This document shows positions 36,775 through 45,312 of a stretch of DNA of 64,000 nt, piece after piece (position 1 is the first letter of the stretch; each line of letters begins with the position of its first letter). The DNA comes from Legionella quinlivanii (GTDB lineage: Bacteria; Pseudomonadota; Gammaproteobacteria; Legionellales; Legionellaceae), in NCBI RefSeq assembly GCF_900461555.1, contig NZ_UGOX01000001.1:124001-188000 (forward strand), in the 5' to 3' direction. Below the pieces are notes generated by a model. It did no database searches, was not told where the DNA came from, and saw nothing but the letters and a program-made list of their open reading frames with translations. The position numbers and the translations under genes are program-made.

Positions 36775-37785
36775 ATGACAATTATGGATTCTGCCTGGTT
36801 CATCATTCTGGTTATCATGATTGCCTTTGTTTTTGATTTTATTAATGGTTTTCATGATGCCGCCAATTCAATCGCCACCATTGTGACCACTGGTGTATTA
36901 ACCCCTCGCCAAGCCGTGTTATGGGCCGCTTTTTTCAATTTTATCGCTTTTCTGGTTTTTAATTTAATGGTTGCCAAAACCATTGGCAGCGGCTTAATTG
37001 ACACTTCCATTGTCAGCGCGCCATTAATTTTCGCTGCCTTAATCGGTGCTATCTCATGGAATTTGCTGACCTGGTATTATGGTTTACCTTCCAGTTCCTC
37101 TCATGCTCTGGTCGGAGGATTAGCGGGAGCAGCGGTTGTCAAAGCCGGATTTACAGCGCTTGTCCCAATGGGCTTTCTTAAAGTGATTGCCGGTATTTTC
37201 ATTTCTCCCGTTCTTGGAATGCTGCTGGGTTTTCTATTTACAGGTGTTTATAAAATGGCCGCTGGCAATTCTCATCCCAGACAGATACGGCGGACTTTTA
37301 AACTGTTGCAGCTAGCCTCTTCGGCATTTCTCAGTCTGACTCATGGCGGCAATGACGCGCAAAAAACCATGGGCATTATTGCAGTCCTGCTTTTCTCAGC
37401 GTCCTGGTTGGGTGATCAGTTTTATATCCCATTCTGGGTAGTTATCTCCTGTCATTTGGTGATAAGCCTGGGAACTCTCGCCGGTGGGTGGCGGATTGTG
37501 CATACAATGGGGAATAAAATAACCCAATTGAATACGCTCAAAGGCAGCGCCGCGGAAACAGGAGCTGCCATTACCATTTTTGTAGCGACAGAATATGGAG
37601 TTCCGGTGTCAACCACGCATACAGTTACAGGTGCGATTGCGGGAGTTGGAATGGTTGAGGCCCAGGGAGCGGCAGGAACACGCTGGTCAATCATACGTCG
37701 AATCTTTCTTGCCTGGCTGCTGACCATTCCGGCAGCTGGAGTCGTGGCGGGAGCAGTGATGTATATAATGCACTGTTTTTATTGA
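36775..37785 (+). CDS. Inorganic phosphate transporter, PiT family
   Basis: A 336-residue protein with about ten membrane helices and both PiT signatures: FDFINGFHDAANSIATIV near the N-terminus and LTHGGNDAQKTMGII in the second half, plus GVPVSTTHTVTGAI. It is a low-affinity phosphate (metal-phosphate) symporter. The usual upstream DUF47/PhoU-like partner gene is absent here; a repeat element lies upstream instead. The start may be the ATG at 36784. Confidence 0.93.
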   Translation: MTIMDSAWFIILVIMIAFVFDFINGFHDAANSIATIVTTGVLTPRQAVLWAAFFNFIAFLVFNLMVAKTIGSGLIDTSIVSAPLIFAALIGAISWNLLTWYYGLPSSSSHALVGGLAGAAVVKAGFTALVPMGFLKVIAGIFISPVLGMLLGFLFTGVYKMAAGNSHPRQIRRTFKLLQLASSAFLSLTHGGNDAQKTMGIIAVLLFSASWLGDQFYIPFWVVISCHLVISLGTLAGGWRIVHTMGNKITQLNTLKGSAAETGAAITIFVATEYGVPVSTTHTVTGAIAGVGMVEAQGAAGTRWSIIRRIFLAWLLTIPAAGVVAGAVMYIMHCFY

Positions 37786-38021
37786 CTTTTTAATAATTAA
37801 TAGAATACAGTCTCCTCAAAGGATTTAAACCGGTTTTCTTTAAAAAAGAATCAAAAAACGAACAAATTGATTATTTTAATAGGTTGTAAAAAAAAATTAA
37901 TGTGATAAAATTGTTGACTGTCCTGCCTTTTTGTATCTTTTGAAATCAATGTGAAAATTTTCTTGCCATCTATCCTGTAATTCGGTAGAATGCGCAGCAT
38001 CTTAGCCGTTGCCTGACGAGC

Positions 38022-40283
38022 ATGAAGTCGAAGTCTGAAAGCTTTAAAAAAGTTGAAGAAGAGTTAAAACCCGATGCAGAAGAAATGTATAAAAAAGGGT
38101 TGTCGCAAGCACTCGCCTTCATGCTGGCAATTCCTGGCAGGTTAGACGCGCAAGCCAGACTGCTTGCCAAAAAGCTCCATGATGACGGCGATATTTATAT
38201 TGCCTATTCCGTAACAGATGCCTTCAATCTCTCCATTAGCAATCTGAAACTGTTTTGGGATTTACTTCTTACAAACTCTTCTCGAAACTCTGCCGATGCC
38301 CTGCACGACTGGCTGCTAACACCAGTTGGAATCTCCGTTGCAATTACTGAATCCATCAGTCTTATTGCCCTGTCGGTCATGGGTAATTATTTCGATGAGA
38401 AAGACAAAAACTGGTTTAAGAGCACGGTCGCCACCTATTGGCCCTACCTGCGCGATGTGATGAAAGCATTAAAAAATGCGTATAAGGGAATACGAAGTCT
38501 TTTGCAAATTGCAAATGTTCTTGACAATAGCAAGGCATTTAACTTTCTGATTTTGCCAATGGGACTTAGTTTTGGAATATTGGCAGCACTCAACCGCATC
38601 TGGTATCGGCACATGCTCAGCATACGCAAAGAGTCAATGCGTCTGAATGCCAAATATCTGGATATGATTCAGGAAAGAAAAGACCTGGCTGCGAATGAGA
38701 TTGAAGAGTTTCGTGCGGCGGTCAGAAGGCAGACTACTCGTGTGCGAGTGATGGCCCTTATGGCGGCTACCTATGGCGGAATCATCGATAGCCTTTACCT
38801 TTATCTGGGGGTAATGAGTTTATGTCCGCTGTCTATACCTGCTTTTGCTATCATGACGGCGTTCAGTCTTATTTACTGTGTGACCTGCGTCGCCACTCGT
38901 CTCTATGAAGAGTATGACTATCAACGCAAGCTTGTCATCACACAGGCTAAAATTGAATTAGCGCTTTACACCCAGGAATACCGCGATATCCTGACTCAGA
39001 AGTTTGCTGAGTTGGAGCCGTTGACGCTGGAAATTTCTAAAAGAAGTTCAGCTTATTTGGGTTCTCTTGCCAAGCGGGCTCTTGGAGATACCGAGCTTGA
39101 TGCCCTATCGGCTGATGAAAAGCAACATCTCGAGGAATACACGCAGCCCCGGGAAAAGCACAATTACAAAGAGTTTAAAGAGCAGCACGACGCTTTAACT
39201 TCTGAAATCTATGAAATATTGCAGGGCTTTGCCAAGCGGCGTCAGTATTTGCAAGACCTGGTTTTACTTTCAGATTCTTCCGCTTTTCTTGCGGGTTTAA
39301 AAAATGGTTTGGCAGCCTACGGTGCGGTGGCGAGTATGGTGTTCTCTGCTGCCACTTTTCTGACTTTAGCCGCTGTTCCATTTCCACCCCTGCTAGTGAT
39401 TGCTTTTGTGTCTTCTGGTCTGGCTCTGTTGATTGGGTTTGTGGCTTATACAATGTATGCCAATTACAAGCACCGTATTCAACAAACACCAGAAAAGAGA
39501 GATCCATACTCCCGCCTTTCCGATTTCCTGAAAAATTGTACTGATTTACAGAATCCTGAAAAAATGAGTGCTCAGGAAGAAGTAGCAGCGGTTCTCGCAG
39601 AGGGGCTTCTACTCGATCCTTCACCGCAACAGCCTTTTCAGGAGTGGTTTGAAATAGTGCGCGCGGCCAACCCTAACAAAGGGCTCAAAGCGACCGATTT
39701 TCTCCTCAATCCATTACAGGATGTCGATCAAAATGGGCATTATCATGATACGCCGCTGATGGTTGGGCTGGGGGTGGTGAGTTCAGTCGTGCATTCGCTG
39801 ATTTTGGGCGGCAGGGCTTTGGCGCGAGGGTTTGGACGTGATGCCATTGATGCGGTGTCCAAAAAGGACAGCCAGGATATTGAAATGCAGAATATGGCTG
39901 GTAAAGGCCAGGATTATCCGCCATTCGATGACTACGAAGAAGACAAAACGTATGATGAAGCCAAGGTCAAAGATCTTAAGGAGCAACCCCGCCCCACATC
40001 GAAACAGGGATCAGGACGGCCTGTTGAACGACATCCTGACTCCCGTAATAGTTTTCATCGTCGTTCAACGTCCATGTTTTCCCTCTCAAGTCACCCTGAA
40101 TCTGATATATCCCTAAGCAGACCTTCGCAAGATGATGCCGTTTCTATAAAAGCACTGAATTCACCCAGATCTCGGGGAATGTTTAGCCGATCTGATAACT
40201 CCAAACCCACTAAAAGCTCAGGACTCACTTACGCTGCGGGTACATCGATCATTTCTTCTGATACAAGAATGGGTTTAATGTAG
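38022..40283 (+). CDS. Large polytopic hypothetical protein, effector-like
   Basis: A 753-residue protein with Lys/Glu-rich N-terminus (KSESFKKVEEELK) and several separated hydrophobic stretches (TPVGISVAITESISLIALSV; AFNFLILPMGLSFGILAAL; LYLYLGVMSLCPLSIPAFAI; SMVFSAATFLTLAAVPFPPL). Between them are long charged helices. The last 130 residues are Ser/Pro/Asp/Lys-rich and disordered (SRPSQDDAVSIKALNSPRS). No family is recognised. Its 3' end overlaps the convergent DUF4254 gene by 35 bases. The plan resembles Legionella membrane-targeted effectors, which is inference. Confidence 0.65.
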   Translation: MKSKSESFKKVEEELKPDAEEMYKKGLSQALAFMLAIPGRLDAQARLLAKKLHDDGDIYIAYSVTDAFNLSISNLKLFWDLLLTNSSRNSADALHDWLLTPVGISVAITESISLIALSVMGNYFDEKDKNWFKSTVATYWPYLRDVMKALKNAYKGIRSLLQIANVLDNSKAFNFLILPMGLSFGILAALNRIWYRHMLSIRKESMRLNAKYLDMIQERKDLAANEIEEFRAAVRRQTTRVRVMALMAATYGGIIDSLYLYLGVMSLCPLSIPAFAIMTAFSLIYCVTCVATRLYEEYDYQRKLVITQAKIELALYTQEYRDILTQKFAELEPLTLEISKRSSAYLGSLAKRALGDTELDALSADEKQHLEEYTQPREKHNYKEFKEQHDALTSEIYEILQGFAKRRQYLQDLVLLSDSSAFLAGLKNGLAAYGAVASMVFSAATFLTLAAVPFPPLLVIAFVSSGLALLIGFVAYTMYANYKHRIQQTPEKRDPYSRLSDFLKNCTDLQNPEKMSAQEEVAAVLAEGLLLDPSPQQPFQEWFEIVRAANPNKGLKATDFLLNPLQDVDQNGHYHDTPLMVGLGVVSSVVHSLILGGRALARGFGRDAIDAVSKKDSQDIEMQNMAGKGQDYPPFDDYEEDKTYDEAKVKDLKEQPRPTSKQGSGRPVERHPDSRNSFHRRSTSMFSLSSHPESDISLSRPSQDDAVSIKALNSPRSRGMFSRSDNSKPTKSSGLTYAAGTSIISSDTRMGLM

Positions 40284-40833
40284 GATCATTATACATTTTA
40301 AACTGATGATACACTCGGAATGTCCGGCTTCCTGCTCTGATTTCCTCAATGAATTCTCGTAAACATTGCTGCAACTGTTGCTGTTGAAGGTGAAGAGTAT
40401 CCAGCTTTCGCTGGCATAATTGACGATGAGCTTCACTGGCATCCTCGCGTCTTGTCTGTAAATCCATATGATAGGTTTTAAGAGCCAGAATGGATAAACG
40501 ATCAATAATCATACCGGGTGTTTCGGAATGGACAGGGCAGCTGGCTGAGGTGCTGGGCGATAAGTTGTTATACAACCACTCATCCATTGCTTCCATACGG
40601 TTATTTCTCTGCTGATTAAAACCGTCAATTTCTCGTTTTGCCTCATAGACATACTGATAGCCTTGATCGTCTCTTCGAGCTCTGTCTTCAGCATTCCATA
40701 ACTGGAAGTTAAAGGCATGGTTTTCTTCGACCAGAGCAAAAAAGTCCTGTTGAGTGAAGCGAAGTGCTTCTGCTTTCCAGCGGATGATGGATTGTTCATG
40801 CAAGTCAAAAAGCGCATCAAGATCAATAAGCAT
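40249..40833 (-). CDS. DUF4254 domain protein
   Basis: A 194-residue soluble, helical protein of the DUF4254 family: FALVEENHAFNFQLWNAEDR, EAKREIDGFNQQRNNRMEAM and GMIIDRLSILALKTYHM are the conserved parts. The family is widespread, often near glycosyltransferase or lipopolysaccharide genes, and its function is not established. No such genes adjoin here. Its 3' end overlaps the preceding convergent gene by 35 bases. Confidence 0.88.
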   Translation of the reverse strand: MLIDLDALFDLHEQSIIRWKAEALRFTQQDFFALVEENHAFNFQLWNAEDRARRDDQGYQYVYEAKREIDGFNQQRNNRMEAMDEWLYNNLSPSTSASCPVHSETPGMIIDRLSILALKTYHMDLQTRREDASEAHRQLCQRKLDTLHLQQQQLQQCLREFIEEIRAGSRTFRVYHQFKMYNDPTLNPFLYQKK

Positions 40834-40895
40834 ATGTTAAAACCCGGGATGTAAAAAGCCGCTAGTGTAGCATGTATCTTTGTCCGCAGTGAAAC

Positions 40896-41621
40896 TTACT
40901 GGGTCTGATCAAAATACTGGGAATAAATTTTGACATAAGTGCCATCATTTTCCATGCTCAGCAAGGCTTTATTGATGCGGTCAACAAGCGCCTGTTCATT
41001 TTTATTGGCCATAATACCGTAGCCGATACCAATTTTCATTTCAGAACCAATTAATTTGAAATCACCATTAGCGCTCCAGTATTTGGAGGAACCCTCATCG
41101 AGAATAAGGGCGTCAATCTCGTTATTGTTCAATGCCTGAAAAATTTCGGGTTGCGTTGAGTATTCAATAATCTGTATGTTACTGTTAAATTTATCGAGCA
41201 GCATTTCTTTGAAAATTGTGCCTTTTTCCGAGCCTACTTTTTTTCCGGCAAGATCATTGAAGGCGTTAATCGGTGATTTGGAACTGGTCAGGAGCTGGCC
41301 GCTGCTGGGAAGATAAGGCAGACTGAACAGATAGCTTTCCTTGCGATCATCGGTTATAGTAATCGCTGCGATGGACAGATTAATATCTCCGCTATAAGTT
41401 TTTACCATTAATTGTTCAAAAGTCATGGGAATAAACTGACAGTCAGCCTGAATGCGACGACAAACCTCCTCCATAATATCAATATCAAATCCAAAGAAAT
41501 GATTGGATTTGTCAGCGGCCATTTCAAAAGGAGGAGCGTAGGGAAGCGTACCAACAGTGAGGGTTTCTGCGTGTAAAACGCTGCTTAACAGGAGTAAAAC
41601 CCCCAACGCCAATTTTTTCAT
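40896..41621 (-). CDS. Solitary periplasmic amino-acid-binding protein (SBP family 3, basic-amino-acid type)
   Basis: A 241-residue binding protein with signal peptide (LALGVLLLLSSVLHA). Key parts are LPYAPPFEM, FFGFDIDIMEEVCRR, MTFEQLMVKTYSGDINLSIA, AAITITDDRKESYLFSLPY and the final ENDGTYVKIYSQYF. The ITITDDRKE-type segment resembles arginine/lysine/histidine-binding proteins such as ArtJ. No ABC permease or ATPase gene adjoins. A 21-base palindrome lies 42 bases upstream of the start and may be an operator. Confidence 0.88.
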   Translation of the reverse strand: MKKLALGVLLLLSSVLHAETLTVGTLPYAPPFEMAADKSNHFFGFDIDIMEEVCRRIQADCQFIPMTFEQLMVKTYSGDINLSIAAITITDDRKESYLFSLPYLPSSGQLLTSSKSPINAFNDLAGKKVGSEKGTIFKEMLLDKFNSNIQIIEYSTQPEIFQALNNNEIDALILDEGSSKYWSANGDFKLIGSEMKIGIGYGIMANKNEQALVDRINKALLSMENDGTYVKIYSQYFDQTQ

Positions 41622-41662
41622 TGCATAAACCTTATTGAATCAAGCTCGAGAATGGATAAAAA

Positions 41663-41683
41663 ATAGTGACTATCAGTCACTAT
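41663..41683. promoter_or_regulatory. Perfect 21-base palindromic operator candidate
   Basis: ATAGTGACT-ATC-AGTCACTAT: nine-base perfect arms with a three-base centre, between the divergent binding-protein gene and the next exported-protein gene. There is no T-tract, so a protein-binding site is more likely than a terminator. Confidence 0.5.
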
Positions 41684-41790
41684 AGCCTAGCTAATGCAAG
41701 AGGTACAGTCTATAAAATTGTGATACTATCAGTAGACAACTGCCAGCCTTTCGCAGAAACGCGAGGTTTATCACCACCAGGAGGTTATTA

Positions 41791-42258
41791 ATGAGATTAA
41801 TTATAGCTGCTTTGCTTCTATTGCCCTCTTTAATAAGTCGAGCAGACAATTTTCCGACCACCTGCCAGCCTGTGACGGTTCAGGGTGAAACCGTGATGTT
41901 GAAGACAAAGCAGCCGGTCCTTATCTTGATCCATAATTTATCTGAATCTGATTTATGGATTACTCACCCGGTTTCCGAACCCGATGCAAGTGCCGGGTGG
42001 AGCAGTCGTTTGACCGCTGGTAATTGGTCGGCGCTGAGTCTCGATAAAAAGAAATTTGAGCTAAGTTGTATCGAATCCAGACCGGGCCATGAGCAACAGA
42101 TTCCCTGTGAGGGAACGATCGCAGTGTGTGCCTGGACCGGTGTAAAAATTCCGGAAAAGAATGCCGGCACCTTCTGGGCTGCAGAAAATATGCCCCTTGC
42201 CTCCCTGTCAGCAAACCTGGGTGGACGAGGATTTAAATTACCTGATCAGTCTCAATAA
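41791..42258 (+). CDS. Exported protein of unknown function
   Basis: A 155-residue protein with signal peptide (IIAALLLLPSLISRA) and AGGAGG at 41779-41784 as ribosome site. The mature part is beta-rich, with cysteines at TTCQPV, LSCIES, IPCEGT and AVCAWTG that could form two disulfides. No family is recognised with confidence. It is upstream of rnr on the same strand, 29-38 bases away. Confidence 0.7.
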   Translation: MRLIIAALLLLPSLISRADNFPTTCQPVTVQGETVMLKTKQPVLILIHNLSESDLWITHPVSEPDASAGWSSRLTAGNWSALSLDKKKFELSCIESRPGHEQQIPCEGTIAVCAWTGVKIPEKNAGTFWAAENMPLASLSANLGGRGFKLPDQSQ

Positions 42259-42296
42259 ATGGTAGACTGAACTATATAATTATTAGATTGAGAATT

Positions 42297-44477
42297 GTGA
42301 GCAAAAAATCAAAGGATCCCTACTATAAAAGGGAGAAAGAAAAATACGAGGTTCCTATCCCCAGCCGCGAGTTTATTATGCAGGTCCTGGAGGAGTACGG
42401 ACGTCCTATGACGCGTCAGCAGCTATTAACCCGGCTGGCTGTAGAGGATGAAAATGAACAGGAAGTTCTTGGCTATCGCTTAAAGGCGATGCTGCGTGAT
42501 GGTCAAATTATGCAAGACCGCCGCAATCGTTTTTGCCTGCTGAAACGCATTAATCTCCAGCGTGGAACTGTCCAGGGACATCCGGATGGTTTTGGGTTTT
42601 TCATCCCTGATGATGGCAGTGATGATTTTGTGTTATCTGCCACGGAAATGCGCGCAGTGATGCACGGCGACGTAGTTTTAGCCTTCCAATCCGGTTTTGA
42701 TCGGCGTGGTCGTCCGGAGGGACAAATCCATGAAGTGATTGAACATGGGAATCTTAGCGTGGTTGGTAAATTTTTTACCGAACATGGCGTAGGCTTTGTC
42801 ATACCCGATAACAAGCGTCTTACCCAGGATATCGCTATTCCGCTAGGCTTTTCTGCTGAGGCCAAAAATGGCCAGATGGTTCTGGCTGAAATCATCGCTT
42901 TTCCTTCCAAACGAAATCAGGCGATTGGCAAGATTGTTCATATTCTTGGGGATCATATGGCCCCGGGAATGGAAATTGAAGTGGCTATCCATGCACATGC
43001 CATCCCTGCCGAATGGCCCCCGGAAGTGCAGTCAGAGATGACTCGTGTTCCGCAAAGCGTCACCGAGGATCAGATAAAAGGACGAACCGATTTAAGGGAC
43101 CTCCCTTTTGTCACTATTGACGGTGAAGATGCCCGGGATTTTGATGACGCGGTGTATTGCTATAAGAAGCCCAAAGGGGGATTCCAGCTCTATGTGGCGA
43201 TTGCCGACGTAAGTCATTATGTAAAAGTAGGTTCGGCACTGGATCAGGAGGCATCGAGACGGGGTAATTCAGTCTATTTTCCCGGTAAAGTGGTGCCTAT
43301 GCTCCCGGAAGCTTTATCAAATGGAATTTGTTCATTAAACCCTCACCAGGATCGGCTGTGCATGGTGGCGGAGATGGCCATCAGCTCTGAAGGAAAGATT
43401 ACTCGCTCCCGCTTTTACCGGGCAGTTTTTCATTCCCATGCCAGACTGACCTATAACCAGGTGGGTGACTGGCTTGAGCAGGGAAATGCTGATGAAACTC
43501 ACCAGCCGCTGTGGCCGATGCTGGAAAATCTGTACGATTTGTATCGGGTGCTGCTTAAAGCAAGAAAATTACGGGGTGCGATGGATTTTGAAACCACCGA
43601 AACCAAAATTGAATTTGATGACAAGCGTAAAATAAAGAAAATTGTACCGGTTGTCCGCAATGATGCCCATCGATTGATTGAGGAGTGCATGCTGGCAGCC
43701 AACGTGGCCACTGCCCGTTTTCTCGAAAAAGCAGAAATACCTGCTCTCTATCGCGTGCATGAAGTGCCTGAAGAAGACAAAATAACTGCTTTGAGGCAAT
43801 TTCTGGGAGAGCTCGGTCTGCGTTTGGAAGGTGGAAAAAAGCCAAGCCCCAAAGATTTTCAGAAAACCCTGTCAATGATCCATGACAAGCATGAGCGGCA
43901 CCTGATTGAAACAGTAATGCTGCGCTCCTTAAAACAGGCGCAGTATCGTGAGGATAATGAAGGGCATTTTGGATTGGCTTATCCTGCCTATACGCATTTC
44001 ACTTCTCCCATCCGCCGGTATCCGGATTTGTTGATTCACCGTGCAATAGGGCACTTACTGGATAAAAAGGATTCTGATTCATTCGGCTATTCGCATGATG
44101 AGATGAATAAATTAGGCAAGCATTGCTCAATGACGGAAAGAAGAGCTGATGAAGCCACCCGAGAAGTGGTTTCCTGGTTAAAATGTGAGTATATGCAGGA
44201 CAAACTGGGTCAGACTTTTCATGGAACGATTTCTGCGGTTACCGGCTTTGGAATTTTTGTGGAGTTGGATGAAATCTACGTCGAAGGGCTGGTGCATGTC
44301 ACGTCTCTTCGTAATGATTATTATTCTTTTGACGCAGTAAAACATCGGCTGGTAGGCGAGCGGACGAATCAGACCTATCGCCTGGGTGATAAAATGACGG
44401 TTCTGGTTGCTCGTGTTGATCTGGATGAACGAAAGATTGACTTTGAACCTGTCGATGAGGAAAAGAAGAATGGCTGA
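42297..44477 (+). CDS. rnr: Ribonuclease R
   Basis: A 726-residue 3'-5' exoribonuclease that degrades structured RNA and helps with tmRNA-linked mRNA decay. Order: N-terminal helix-turn-helix (VLEEYGRPMTRQQLL), cold-shock domains (GTVQGHPDGFGFFIPDDG), RNB catalytic domain with TIDGEDARDFDDAVYC (Mg2+-binding Asp cluster) and YTHFTSPIRRYPDLLIHRAI, and an S1 domain near the end (GTISAVTGFGIFVELDE). A basic C-terminal tail is much shorter than in E. coli. I prefer the GTG at 42297 (MSKKSKDP) over TTG at 42288. The stop overlaps rlmB by 8 bases. Confidence 0.96.
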   Translation: MSKKSKDPYYKREKEKYEVPIPSREFIMQVLEEYGRPMTRQQLLTRLAVEDENEQEVLGYRLKAMLRDGQIMQDRRNRFCLLKRINLQRGTVQGHPDGFGFFIPDDGSDDFVLSATEMRAVMHGDVVLAFQSGFDRRGRPEGQIHEVIEHGNLSVVGKFFTEHGVGFVIPDNKRLTQDIAIPLGFSAEAKNGQMVLAEIIAFPSKRNQAIGKIVHILGDHMAPGMEIEVAIHAHAIPAEWPPEVQSEMTRVPQSVTEDQIKGRTDLRDLPFVTIDGEDARDFDDAVYCYKKPKGGFQLYVAIADVSHYVKVGSALDQEASRRGNSVYFPGKVVPMLPEALSNGICSLNPHQDRLCMVAEMAISSEGKITRSRFYRAVFHSHARLTYNQVGDWLEQGNADETHQPLWPMLENLYDLYRVLLKARKLRGAMDFETTETKIEFDDKRKIKKIVPVVRNDAHRLIEECMLAANVATARFLEKAEIPALYRVHEVPEEDKITALRQFLGELGLRLEGGKKPSPKDFQKTLSMIHDKHERHLIETVMLRSLKQAQYREDNEGHFGLAYPAYTHFTSPIRRYPDLLIHRAIGHLLDKKDSDSFGYSHDEMNKLGKHCSMTERRADEATREVVSWLKCEYMQDKLGQTFHGTISAVTGFGIFVELDEIYVEGLVHVTSLRNDYYSFDAVKHRLVGERTNQTYRLGDKMTVLVARVDLDERKIDFEPVDEEKKNG

Positions 44478-45210
44478 TCAAATAGTTTATGGTCTCCATG
44501 CGGTGACCGCTTTACTTAAAAAACCTCATCGCCCTGTACATAAACTACTGCTGAGCCAGGAACGTCAGGATCAGCGCATGCAGCAGCTAGTCAAATTAGC
44601 TGAAGAGACAGGAGTTCCAATGGAATTCCTTTCTGTGCAAAAGATGAAACAACAATATCCTGACCTGGCGCACCAGGGTGTGCTGGCGGTTACAGGCAGG
44701 TTACCAGAATACGGTGAGAGTGATTTGGCGCATATGATAGCGGCTTGCAAAAAGCCGCCTTTAATCCTCATTCTTGACAGCGTTACTGATCCTCATAATC
44801 TGGGGGCTTGTTTGCGTACGGCTGATGCGGCCGGGGTGGATTTTGTTATTATTCCGAAAGACAAGAGCGCGGGAATTACTCCTGTGGTTAGTAAAGTAGC
44901 CTGCGGCGCCGCCGAATCCATTCCTGTAGTCAAAGTGACCAATCTGGTGCGTGCGATGGAAATCATCAAACAGGAAGGTGTATGGCTATATGGAGCCGCC
45001 GGCGAGGCTCAGGATAGTATCTACCAACTCGAGTTAACCTCGTCTGTTGCGCTGGTGATGGGTGCTGAAGGCAGTGGTTTACGCCGATTGACCCGCGAGC
45101 ATTGCGATGGTCTTTTTTCGCTGCCGATGCTTGGTAGTGTTGAAAGCCTGAATGTTTCTGTAGCTGCAGCGGTTTCCTTATATGAAGCGGTGCGTCAAAG
45201 GCTTGTTTAA
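44470..45210 (+). CDS. rlmB: 23S rRNA (guanosine-2'-O-)-methyltransferase RlmB
   Basis: A 246-residue SPOUT methyltransferase that 2'-O-methylates G2251 of 23S rRNA. The N-terminal substrate-binding domain starts VYGLHAVTALLKK; the SPOUT knot shows LDSVTDPHNLGACLRTADAAG, ALVMGAEGSGLRRLT and LPMLGSVESLNVSVAAAV. The start is ATG 44470, the normal RlmB N-terminus, with GAGG 10 bases upstream; it overlaps the rnr 3' end by 8 bases, so the pair is translationally coupled, as in many gammaproteobacteria. Confidence 0.96.
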   Translation: MADQIVYGLHAVTALLKKPHRPVHKLLLSQERQDQRMQQLVKLAEETGVPMEFLSVQKMKQQYPDLAHQGVLAVTGRLPEYGESDLAHMIAACKKPPLILILDSVTDPHNLGACLRTADAAGVDFVIIPKDKSAGITPVVSKVACGAAESIPVVKVTNLVRAMEIIKQEGVWLYGAAGEAQDSIYQLELTSSVALVMGAEGSGLRRLTREHCDGLFSLPMLGSVESLNVSVAAAVSLYEAVRQRLV

Positions 45211-45229
45211 TATCTTTCTTTGGAAATAC

Positions 45230-45312
45230 TCTCTCCCCCTCAGGGGAGAGTTAGAGAGAGGGGCTTAAATCAATCTTCACCTAGCCCTCTCCCAGCTTGG
45301 GAGAGGGGATTT
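45230..45312. repeat. B-A palindromic repeat unit, inverted copy, reaching into the DAACS gene
   Basis: Two hairpins: CTCTCCCC-CTCA-GGGGAGAG (45231-45250) and a second with ten-base arms (45285-45307). The unit is the reverse complement of the B-A unit at 53734-53817. Its outer hairpin overlaps the last codons of the DAACS gene and contains its stop codon. Confidence 0.85.

Noticed and set aside
42503-42910. 135-codon minus-strand frame within rnr
   Set aside because: Antisense of a fully recognisable ribonuclease R.
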